Shown here piece after piece: positions 24,301-36,300 of a stretch of 64,000 nucleotides of DNA. Every line of letters starts with the position of its first letter. The stretch's first letter is position 1. Under the pieces are notes generated by a model. It did no database searches. It was not told the DNA's origin and was given only the letters and a program-made list of their open reading frames with translations. Source of the stretch: Cycas panzhihuaensis (Eukaryota; Cycadophyta); assembly GCA_023213395.1 (NCBI GenBank), contig CM041465.1, positions 199,399,741 through 199,463,740 on the forward strand, written 5' to 3'. Both the position numbers and the translations under genes were made by a program.

Positions 24301-27300
24301 GTGTCCCAAATTTGAGCTAAATTGGAGTACGGTAAGATCTATTACAAGTTACAACTTTTTAAGAATTACAGGAAGGCCACTTGGACAACATGCATTCTGG
24401 TGGTTAGTGGTTATACTTGCATGATTGCCACTTGTTAAACATGCAATTTTGGTTTCTTTCTATAAATTGAGCCCTACTACAGGTTGGAGAGGTGGTTCTT
24501 GGAGACTTGACTTGGGAAGCATCCTTGGAGAGGCATTTGGAGGGTTGGAGTCCCCCTTATGGTATAATTGTATCATTTATTCCTTGTAATTTTACCATTC
24601 ATTTGCTAGTTGATTTCTCCACCATTAAATGAAGATTTTCATAGTTTAATAAAAGTACTACTCCTCATACTTTTGTATCGATGTCAAGAATAAATGATTT
24701 GGTGTAGAATTTCCTTTCATAAGCTCATTGTTGTTTTGATGTTATTGAGCTTTTTACACTAAGTCCCAGGATCTCAAGGAGAAAAGGTTGATAATTGACT
24801 TCTTCACTAACTAAGCTCTTTTGGGATCAAACACTCCATGCATTAGATGAGGTGATCGATGGTTAATGTTGTGCCGATCAATGGGGAAACTATCTAATTG
24901 TAATGGATCCTAGGTTAGTACTGTTTGCTATCAACTTAGAGGGTGGGTGACTGGGGATTCTATCCAGAACCTTCTTGGGGTTGGTTGGGGGGCTAGGGCT
25001 TGGTTCAGGTATTGCTGTGGGGGAAGCAGTAAGGTTAGGGGTCTCCCTTGAGACTACTATAGGGGAAGGTAATGGGGTAAGATTGGGTGTTGGGTTGGGG
25101 TTAGGGTTAGGGTAAGAGTCCTAGAATTAATGATGGATCTATACTAAGGTTTCTACATATCTCTATTTTCAAGCTTTTAGAAGTATTACTTGTTTGCTAC
25201 GGCTTAATTAGTTCTTCGCCATCTACACTACCAATTAGGTTGCCTATTAACTACATCATTACTACTAATTCTACTATTGGTACTTATATAATCATAAAGA
25301 TTATTATTAGAATTGATATCACAGTCTATGGACAAGAGAGAGTATTGAAAGGAGGGGTGGGTTACTATTAAAATAATGTCTAATTCATACTTATTCTTTA
25401 CTATGAGTTGACTAATGAATTATATTAGGTGAGTCCTCTCGTGAGTTGTATATCTATTCTTTTGTCTTACATTCAAGAGCATGCACATGTTGTAATGAAT
25501 AGTCGCTTACATGCAAGAGCATGCATGAATTGTATATGCTATTTCCTTTGTTCTTTCTTTATTCTTTTCTCTCGCACTCATTATTTATGAGAGGTGATCT
25601 CACTCTCTTGTATCATCATGCAAGGATTCATTTTTGAGTGTTTGAGCAACATTTGTCTGCCTTGGAGAGATTGGTGAGAGCTCATTGTACACAATGTGAT
25701 CTAACGCAAGATTCTTTTATTCTTGTTAGTCATTGTGCAAATGTGTTCTTGTTTTGCTCCTATGTTTTCTATTTTCACTTTGATTTCCAACATGGTATCA
25801 AAGCCCATGATCAATTTATGAGAATTTTTTGAGTCTAATCATGTTTTTCTACTTGTTAGCTTGATATTTCTACAATGGGTATCTTCATTACTGATTTGTT
25901 TAGCCTTTAAGCAAACACATAGAGGTTTTTGCAGTGAAAAGGCATGGGTTCTATTGTAGGGGCATTTTTGGCCATAGCAGGGACTTCAAATTTTTTGCTT
26001 TTGCAGGATTTTTGCTTGTGGGTTTGTTCTTAGCAGGTTTGAGACTTGTTTGACACTAGTCCCAACCTTCAAAACGAGAAATCCTAGTGCAAAATTGTCT
26101 TAGTAAGTTGGAGAAAGGGGCAACCTTCTAAAACCCTATTTCGAGTTTTAAACAACAAAAAATTTCTTTTTCCTTCACATAAAATTTTCATGGCTGCCTA
26201 AATTTGCTATAAATCAGTTTGATTTATTTGACTTATGTAAAACATCAACTCAAAAATCATCATACAAGGCTCATGATTGACTTTGGGTGGTGCTGGTGGC
26301 AGATGGAAAATTGTGATGTTTCAAAATTGTTTTGAGATATCACTTTAATTTCTCATTTTCGTAATGTTTTAAGGAAATTTAAGTGGATTTTAATGTTTTA
26401 AGTTTGCCCTTTGTCTTTTAAGCCATTGGTCATATGCCTTGAAGGGCTGAGATCTTGGAAAGGGGCTAAACCTTATTTCTTAGTTGCTTTTTCTTTATTT
26501 TGAGTAGTGTTTGCTTTTAACATCGTTATATTTCTACTATATTTTCATTTTAGTGGTCAAAATTTGTAATAAGACCTTGTGGCCACTGTAAGTTTTTTAG
26601 TAAATTTACGCTTGCAGTCTTGGTCATGTGCATAATTTTTCAAAATGTCAGGTATTAACATTACTGGTTATATTCTATTGGATGATGCACACAAACTAAA
26701 TGGTAAGAATTATGTAATATGGGAATTTAAAATTTTTAATATTTTGGCCCTCAAGAAATTAATGAAGATTGTTGAAAGAAAGGAAAAAAAGCCAATTGTC
26801 ATATCTACTCACACCACAATTGGAACCAGAACATTGTAAGAGAAAAATAACAATGCACAGATACTAAACAAGTAATGAAGCCAAGAAAGAGTACAAGAAA
26901 ACAACATAGATTTTTACGTGGAAAACCTTGGTAGAGTGTCATGGTAAAAAACCACCGGGCAAAGGTTTCTTCTTTATTAGCAACAAGATCATAAATACAT
27001 TTTTTGTTCATCTTAATACAACAATTTGATCAAACTTATATAAGAAAACACTAACTCCAAAGTTGTGCCAAAAAGGAAAATGCAAAAAATTGTTTTTTAC
27101 TTCGTCTGAGGCCTATTGACCGCATCCAAAATGGCCTATGGCGGTATTGCGAGGAAAATTTTACACATCAGCTATACAGTCATCATGTTGGAAATCAGAA
27201 TTAGCTTCACATCCGACATTCTCCCACTTGAAGTCAATTCTGAATTATGCTACGACCTACTCCTTCCAATAGACTAATGCCTGTGCTGATTATCATCCTG

Positions 27301-30300
27301 TCATATGTAGTCCTAGAGAAGTTCTGCACTAGATAAGCTTCTTCCTTCCAATCGGCTTTGTTAGCATGTCTGTTGGGTTGTTATCAATATGGATCTTCTA
27401 CAATGAGACTTGTCCTTTCGCTACAATGTCATGTACAAAATGATATTACACACCTATGTGCTTTATCCTGGCATGAAATGTTGGGTTTCTTGCTAAGTGC
27501 AAGGTACTTTGACTGTCGCAATGTAAAACAATCGTATTCTGCTTCACTTGTAGTTCTTCCAATAATCTATGCAACCATATCACCTGCTCATAGGCTTGTG
27601 TTGCTGCCATATATTCTGCCTCCTCACAGAGGGACTGTAGTTTCAATATCCAGCTAATAGCTCCACCTACAAGAGTGAACACATATCCTATAGTGGACTT
27701 ATGTCTATTTTTATCGCTAGCAAAATTTGAATCTACAAACCCTGTCACTTGAAGATTTGTCGAACTATAACAGATAGCAGCATTTGAAGTACCCTTCAAA
27801 TAACAAAGGATCCACTTCACAGGAGTCCAATGATCACAACTAGGGTTTTCCATGAATTGATTAATAACTCCTGCTGCTTCGGCAATGTTCGGTCTAGTCC
27901 ATACCATGGCAAACATTAGGCTAATTACTGCTGATGAGTATGGTACATGAGACATTTGTGCCTTCTCAGCTTCGTTGCTAGGATTCCATTTCGAAGACAA
28001 CTTCATATGTGTAGGAAATAGGGTACTAACTAGCTAAGCATTTTGCATGTTGAAGCACTGCAGAATTTTTTCCATGTATGTCTTTTGTGTAAGCCAGATC
28101 TTCTTGCTCTTCCTATCTTTATGTATCCTCATGCCAAGAATTTGATTTGCGGCACCTAAATCCTTCACTTCAAACATCCTAGCTAGCTGAGCCTTAAGTT
28201 GGACAATTCTGTCCATGTTGGGGCCTGCAACCAACGTGTTGTCAACATATAACAACAAAATAATGAAACTGTCATCATCATATCTTTTAAATCAAGAACA
28301 ATGATCAGCTTCGCATCTGCTAAATTCCAGACTCATCATTAAGGAATCAAACTACTTGTACCAACATCTCGGTCGTTGTTTGAGACCATACAATGATTTG
28401 TTCAACCTGCATTTAAGATTCTCTTTGCCTCTTATCACAAAACCTTCTAGTTGCTCTATATAAATCTCCTCATTAAGGTCACCATGCAAAAAGGTTGTTT
28501 TCACATCAAGCTGCCCCAATTCAAAATCAAGGGAAACAACCATAGCCAACACAACTCTAATAGTACTCAAATGTACAACTAGGGAAAAGATCTCATCAAA
28601 ATCTATACCTGATTTTTGTGCATGCCCCTTAGCCACCAATCAAGCTCTATGTCGCTCAATTGCACCATCAACATCCCTTTTCAGCTTGAAGACCTACCTA
28701 TTTCCTATGGCCTTCTGACTTGCAGGCAACTCCATCAGCTCTCACGTGTTGTTTTTATTTAGGGCCTCCATTTCCTCCTCCATGGCAATCCTCCATTTGC
28801 TTGCATCTTCAGCCTCATAGGCTTCTTGAAATGAGCTAGGCTCACCAACATCAATAACTAATGCAAAAGCTGAATGTGCATCAAGAGTATACCTTTTAGG
28901 TGGCTTGGATATTCTAGTGGATCTCCCAACCCATGAGATGCATCAACTTGTGGCTACTCAAGTTGCTGTTCTTTCTGTTCAATCACTATATTCTGTTGTT
29001 CAGGTTTTTGATTTTAGTCCTTTTTCATAGCATCATCTTCCACTTTATTTCCTTAGTAGGTACAACATCTATTGTTTGTTGTTTTTCAACTTTTTACATG
29101 GATTTCTCATTAAATACCACATCTTGGCTAATGATAAGCTTGCGGGCAGCAGTATCACAGCCTGTACCCTTTTGTTCCATCACCATAGCTAAAAAAAATA
29201 CACTTCTTGGAGTTTGCGTCCAACTTGGACCCTTGTTCCTTTAAGACATGGCCAACGTAAGCATTACAACCAAAGACAACTAAATGGGAATAATTAACAG
29301 GTTTTCCTGTCCATACCTCTTCAGGAATCTTCTTGTCTAGAGCTATAGTGGGTGACCTTTTGATAAGGTAAGTAGCTGTATTTATAGCCTCAACCCAAAA
29401 TTCTTGCCCCAAACCGATAGTGTTGAGAGTACACCTAACACGCTCCATAATGGTGCGGTTCATCTTCTCAGCTATCCCATTTTGCTGTGGAGTGCCGAGA
29501 ACTATTTTCTACCTAGCTATTCGATGCTCATTGCAAAATTGATTAATTTTCTTCGAGTAAAACTCTCTCCCATTGTCTATCTTGAGATACTTAATGCTCT
29601 TACCCATTTATTTCTCTATAAGAGCTTTTAGTTTTTTAAAACAATCTAAGACATTTGACTTCTTCTTGAAAAGAAACACCCATACTTTACGAGAATAGTC
29701 ATCAATGAATGACACAAAATATAGTGATCCTCCTAATGAAGCTACGGATGCAGGTCCGAAATAGTTTGAATGTAACAACTACAAAAAAATCTGAACTTCT
29801 ACTAGTGCATCTAGCAAACTGAAGCCTATTCTGTTTTCCAAATAGACAATGTTCACAAAAACTGAGATAAGGAGATTTTAAACTTGGCAAAAGTTTTTTG
29901 TTGAGTAGTATCTTTAGTCCTCTTTTGCTCATGCGGCCCAGGCATTGATGCAACAAAGTTACTGAATCAATGGTATCTATTGTTGCCACTGCAGCCACCC
30001 TAGTTATAGTCTCTCCAATTAGCTTATACAGATTGTGTTCACATTTCTTGCCCTTCATCACTACTAGAGCTCCCTTAGAGACCTTTAAACAACCTTTCTC
30101 ATTGCTATATTTATAGCCCAACTCATTGAACTTACCCAAAGACAAGAAGTTCTTCTTCAACCCTAGAACATGGCGAACTGTCTGAATGGTACGAACAACT
30201 CCATCATACATCTTCAGCTTGACTTCTCCTTCTCCTACAACTTGCATGAGTTATCGTTGCCCATGTAGATTGTACCTCCATCACCTGACTGGTATGAGGA

Positions 30301-33300
30301 GAACTAGTCCGTGTGTGGTATCATATGGAATGAATCCCCTAAGTTCAATAGCCATATGTGCGACAACTGTTCTTGAGAGTTTGTTGAAAGCATTTCACCA
30401 TTTTCTTGTGATCTTGAATTTTCAACTATGTTTGCATCTAAGCTCTGTAAATTGGTCTTTCCTACTTCTACTTTCAGTAGCTTGCAGTCCTTCTTGAGAT
30501 GTTTGGACTTTTCACAATGCCAACATTTCCCCCTTCTTCGCATCGTAGACTTTGACCTGGAATGAGATCTACTCAATTGATTTCTTTCCATGGTCCTGCC
30601 CGTTACAAATAGGGCATCGTTGGAAGACCCACTTTGAGATGTCTTTTGCCTCGATTCCTCTTCTAACAATGTGGCCACCACATCATCATAAACGAGGATC
30701 TCAGAAGGATTTGCATTGTTGAGTGTCATCACTAGCTGGTCCCATGAGTCTGGTAGCGAACAAAGTAGGGTTGCAGCCTTATCTTCCTCCTTGATCTTTA
30801 CTTCCACTGAACTTAGCTTGTTAATCAGTGTGTTGAACTCGTTTAGATGGTCTGCAACTGGCGTTCCATCCTTCATTCTTAGATTGTATAGCTGTCTTCG
30901 TAGAAAAATCTTATTTGATAATGATTTCATACTTAGTCGTTTCAAATTAGACTAGAAAACATTACATCACTAAAAAAAATTGCGTTTTTAGTGTGTGTTA
31001 GGACTAATTTAAAGTCCTAGCATCTTTTGGTGTTCTTTTATCATTGCACAAGTTGATTAAATCTTGTAGGATCCTTATTTCTTAAGCATTAATGAAGGAA
31101 TATTCTCAAAATCACTACAAGACACTAGTTTTCATTAAATACTTGAAGGTGTTTTTCAAGTATAAAGCAAGTTGTTTTCATAAAATACTTGAAGGTGTTT
31201 TTCAAGTATAGAACAAGCTTTTTTCATAATACTTGAAGTTGTTTTTAAAGTATAAAGCATGCTATTTTGCAAGCAATTTTCAAGTTTCAAGTAAGCATCA
31301 TTTTAGCATCAAGCAAGCATTTCAAGTTCAAAATATATTTTTTAACCCACAACACATTATTTAAACCTTAAAATTGATTAAAATGTTAAGTGGAGAGGCT
31401 CAAAAAAAGGTTCAAACCTTGCCTCTAGTCTTAAGATTAATGCATTTCCTAGGGGACCAATCAACTGTATGGTCAATGTACAACAATTAAGACTTAAAAA
31501 CTTGTGGGAAAGAAGGTTCGAAAAGGGTGTTGTTGGAGCTGTGAGCTCCAAAGAAAGTATAGTATAACTGTCCAAATCAACCCTGCCTTACTTGTACTAA
31601 AAATTGATCTTGGCCATCTCTTGGATTTGTTTACAGATCAAGGTTGGACCACTCCACAAACCTAGCCCTCCACTTTTACTGCATTCTTCAGTTGTTGGAT
31701 CTTCTTCATAAGATTATGACTATTGGTGTACTTGCAAGTGGAACTTAAGCGACAACAACTTTGAGTTCCAAATCAATTCTTTAGCTACAAGAGTTTTTAA
31801 ACGTAAAACTTAAAAATGTCGGCTATAATAATGCTCAATGCAAGCCACATCAAACATAATGGATTTGATAACTTTCAAGACTGGAAGAAACAAGCTAAGA
31901 AGTTGTTGATTACGAATGAACTTTGGGGTTATGTATTTAGAAGAATCTCCAAGCTTGTTCAAACACAAAGCACTGTGAATACTACTGTAATAATTCCTGT
32001 TGATCTAATTCTTGTTGCTGTATGAGAAGCTAAAGATGAAATTGCCTTAGCTTTCTTACATATGACTATTCATATTACTGTGGATTAGAATATTACTAGT
32101 GCTGCTAGTTCTAAGGATGCATGAGATACATTATTATCTTTGTATGAAAGGCAAGATGATGTTGGCATTGTAATGTCCAAAGCAAAATTGTTTACTATTA
32201 AGTTTGTTGAGATAATAATGACTTTTTAATCTATTTTTAAAGAAATAAACAATCAATTGACAGCTTTGGGCAAACCTACATCTAATGAAGACTTTGTTTT
32301 TTTTTTTTTTTTTGATATCTAGAGGAGAACCTCTAGCCACACCTTGGTACAATGATTCGAAGGAAGGGGGACCCCCGGGGTCCAAGTTTTCATAATGCCT
32401 TTGTACTAGCCACGCTTAGAGTTCATACCGCCATTGTACAATTCATACACATTTAATGGACTTTGGTCGGACTACTTTCTTTACAGTAGCGGACGCCGAT
32501 CAGACTACTTCCTTGTGAAGTGACTTGCACTCATGGGTTTTGAACCTGGGTATCTCCTCGGTAAGCGCCACATCTTATCAATCCACCTAGCTCCATGAGG
32601 CTTGATGAAGACTTTGTTATTACCACTATTTATGCTTTTACCAAGAGAGTACAATGGCTTCATCTCCTCTACCACAAGAGGAGGCACTCTAGGCACTATA
32701 ACATCCAACCAATTAGAAAGTCTCTTATTGCAAGAGGAGCAAATCTATTCTTGACAAGAAGAAGGGACAATTACATGGGCCTTTATTGCTAAGTATAAAG
32801 GCAAACAACCATGACTCCTAAACAGAACTTTCATAAATTGTTTGGGAACCTCAATGTTGGTGCCTCAAAAGCCAAAATAGTTGTATGCCATTATTGGGGC
32901 AAGGTTGGCCACATTCAACCTGAACGTAGGAAGAAGCAATTTGACTTGCAACAACAGTATCAACAACAACAATAGAGGCAACAACAATAGCAAAACCCCC
33001 CACAAAGACCAAATTGAAGTGCATTTTGAAGAGGCCAATGTAGAAATTAGAGGGGGGTGTTCAGAGGTGGCTATCAAGTCACTCAAATCAATATTCTAAT
33101 GAAAAAATATTTTGTGCATATTACAATAACAGAAGTAACAACACTTGGATTGTCGACTCAGGTGCATCTTGTCATAAGATTGGAGATGTTGATTTGTTGT
33201 ATGATATTGGTGAAAGCAACGGTTAAATTATTACCTTTGGTAATAATCAAACCATTTAGATATCTGATGTTGAAAAAATTACTTCTTTCCACACTTCAAA

Positions 33301-36300
33301 AGGTTCTGCTCATACATTTCCCACTTGTGATACATTCTTGGTTCCTTCAATGCCCAAAATTTTGCTATTTGTTAGCCAATTTGATAAGCAACAGATGAAC
33401 ATATTGTTTACGAATGGGAAATGTACAATTAGTGATAAATATGATTAAGTGATTGCTATTGGTCATAATGACCATTGACTTTATAAATTGGATGCATCTC
33501 AAGCAACACTTGACACTTCACAAGCCTATTTCACTTGGTCTTTGACTAAGGAGAAATTATGGGACAATATACTAGGTCATTTGAACCTAGAGAGCATCAA
33601 ATTGATGTTTCACAAAAACATGGTGTTTGGCTTACCTAAAATTTCAGCAGGTAAGTTTCTTTGTGAGGCTTGTATCATGGGGAAACAACACAGAGAGCCT
33701 TTTCAAAAAGGCAAAGCATGGTGGGCTACACAATTGTTACAACTGGTTCATATTGATATTTGTGGATCCATGTCTACACAATCTTTTGGAGGAGCATCCT
33801 ATTACATCACTTTCATCAATGACTTCTCTCATAAAGTTTGGGTATATTGTATTAAGCATAAATCTGAGGCATTGACAAAATTTTAAAAATTGAAACTTAC
33901 AGTTGACAAATAATCAGACATGCAAATTAAAATATTGTGTTCTGATAATGGAGGTGAATTCACTTCAAAAGAATTCAACTGGTTTTGTGTCGATCATGGC
34001 ATCAAGAGACAACTCAGTGCTCCATACACGCCACAACAAAATGGGGTAGCAAAGAGGATGAACAAGACTTTGGCCAACAAAGTCAAAGCTATGATGCATG
34101 CTAAAGACCTCCTATTGACCTATTGGGTAGAAGCACTTCATACAATTGCTTATGTCACCAATAGAAGCTCCACAATGATAGTCTGGGATTTGACCCCAGA
34201 GAAGGTTTGGATTGGCAGGAAGCCAACTATGAGTTATTTACGCACATTTTTATGCACAAACTACATGCAAGTTCTCCATTAGTAAAGGCAAGTGCATCTT
34301 TATGTTATATTGTTAAGTTATGTATTACGTAAAATTATTTTATCACTTAAATGTGATAAAGTACGCGCACACTCTTCTCTAGTGTGTGTAATGTTGTGCC
34401 TTATGTGTCAATCGACCCTCCACCCTTGTATTTGCATATTTGCATATATGCATGTATGATGGACAAGTGTCTTTGATGCAATGTGCTTGTGTGCATGTTT
34501 GACACTTGTCAAACATTCAACATCCTAAAGGGCATTCACCTCACCTATATATTGAGACCATTTTCTCATGTATAGCAAGAGAGTATGAGATGTATTGTTA
34601 TGTTGTTATTTTGAATACAAGTCAATCTTGGAGTTAGGATCGATTCCTCCTCCTCCATTTGTTAGTGTGCTTATGTGCTTGCTTATTTGATGTTATTCAT
34701 TGATGCTAATCATCTAACCCTTGTACTTCATTGTCCCCATATTATCTCTTTTTCACAGTTAACATGTACAGGGCTAAGACACCACTAAAAATGGCATCAT
34801 TAGGGTATTACAATGAAAGTGCTTTTAATCATCTCACATTTAATGAAAAAACAGATGTTACCAAGCATATATACCTCTTTAAAAATAGGATTGATGTGAA
34901 AAAAATCATTAATGAGGAAGATATAAAGGGGAGATTTATATGTACCTTGAGGGGCGTGCTACTAGTATGGTACAAAGAATTGGATGCTAAAACTAAGTCA
35001 TGGGTAGACATAACCAAAGAGTTTTAGGAAAGATTTTAGAAGTTGTGAAGCAATGAAGCCATAGTACAAGCACTGGGGAACTTAAAACAAAGACTAGGAG
35101 AATTAGTGTTGGATTATGCTGGTAGAATGGCAATAATAGCCAATAACGTTACAGATGGTGAAAATTTGTCAAGTTTTCTATTAAAGAGTTACTTCATAAA
35201 TGGACTACAACTAAAGCTAAGAGCATTATTGAAGCAACACTTGAATAAATCCTATGCCAAAGCCAATTAGTTTGAAAAAGAGATGGATTCATAAGAGATA
35301 GGCACACAAGACAATGTATTCAAATTGCTTCATGACGAAATAAAAGAGTTGTGAGCAATGAGAGCCTGTAAGGTAGTTGCTAAGGAAGAATCGTTAGATG
35401 TTGAGATATTAAGGGAAGAAATTGCAAGGTTGAAGTTACAGTTGAAAAAGAAAGAATTGGCCAAAATTGAGGGCAAACTTACTAGCAGTTGTAGAACTAG
35501 GGCAACAATGAGCAAAAATGGTTGCCCCTTTTGTGAATCCACAACATGCAGTCTAAGGGATTGCTACTATAACAAATGTTGAAATAATGTTTGAGGTAGG
35601 GGCCAGGGCAAAGGGGGTATGCCATTATATTCGACTAAAATAATACTTGGCCAACAAAAGATGAAAAAGATAATGGAAAGATGTATGTTTTGTTTGGAGT
35701 TTGAGCATTGGAGGTTAGATTCACAAATGAAAAAAATTGTGGACCATGTAATCATCTCTTAAAAAATTGCTCACTAATGTAAGATTAAGCAACATTATGT
35801 CAATTGTGCTTGACACATTCAAAACCATGAATCCACAAACAAGAAGTGGATTGGCAACTAACCCTAAGAAGGAAAAGTTGGATTACTCAAAATCTAAGAT
35901 GGAAATTGACTGCTTCACCCAAGTGAAGAAGGCACTAGAGGAAGTAGCCAAGGACGTAGAAAGGAATAGCCCCACCTTACCCAAACTAGAAGTGAAGTAA
36001 GTATATAAAAGTAGGGCATCCCCAAAATGAAGTGAGGTCATCGCAATAGGGAAGTTGCAAGTAATTGAGACCACATAAATCAACACAGTTAATCTATTTG
36101 ACAACATCCCTTCAAAAGAAATTTTGAGGATGTTGACACTACTGAAGAATCTAACAAAGTAGTTAAAGTTAGCCACTCCATTGTTACAAATAATTCAATG
36201 GCTAGAAGTTAGAGTATTTCAAGTTTGAGACTCTCAAGGAGCATACAAAGTTGTGGAGGAAACAATGGTAATGAATAACCCACATGAACAAGAGCCCAAG

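Larger units (their letters stand above)
18103..24829 (+). mobile_element. Complete but mutated Ty3/gypsy LTR retrotransposon (6727 bp)
   Basis: Two LTRs (18103-19153 and 23785-24829) with TGATCC/GGATCA ends, a 5-bp target duplication AACAC, a tRNA-iMet primer site after the left LTR and a purine tract (AAGGAAGGGGAG) before the right LTR define a full element. Gene order is gag, protease, RT, RNase H, integrase, the Ty3/gypsy order. It lies in the same orientation as FAB1. Coding is broken by stops and frameshifts, so it cannot move by itself. The LTRs are about 98% alike over their last 350 bp by eye and more diverged earlier, suggesting moderate age. Confidence 0.95.
26835..30950 (-). mobile_element. 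Ty1/copia retrotransposon, minus strand, 5'-truncated
   Basis: Minus-strand order from right to left is gag with zinc knuckle, protease, GAG-pre-integrase, integrase, RT, RNase H, then a 3' LTR at 26835-27218 preceded by a purine tract (minus strand AAGTGGGAGAA). That is the copia order. The gag N-terminus, primer site and 5' LTR are missing to the right of about 30950, so the copy is truncated. Multiple stops and frameshifts make it inactive. Confidence 0.9.
31816..34282 (+). mobile_element. Ty1/copia fragment, plus strand (gag, protease, integrase)
   Basis: Starts with a gag N-terminus ([20 protein letters not shown]), continues through a zinc knuckle at about 32880-32930 ([14 protein letters not shown], second Cys replaced by Trp), an intact protease motif near 33150 ([10 protein letters not shown]), GAG-pre-integrase (33488-33886) and integrase core (33920-34282). 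RT, RNase H and LTRs are absent, so the 3' half is lost. Many in-frame stops show decay. A SINE is inserted in gag. Confidence 0.87.

Noticed and set aside
25085-25115. Telomere-like GGGTTAGGGTTAGGG stretch
   Set aside because: Only two perfect TTAGGG units within variable G-rich sequence, and plants mostly use TTTAGGG. Too short to be a telomeric insertion.
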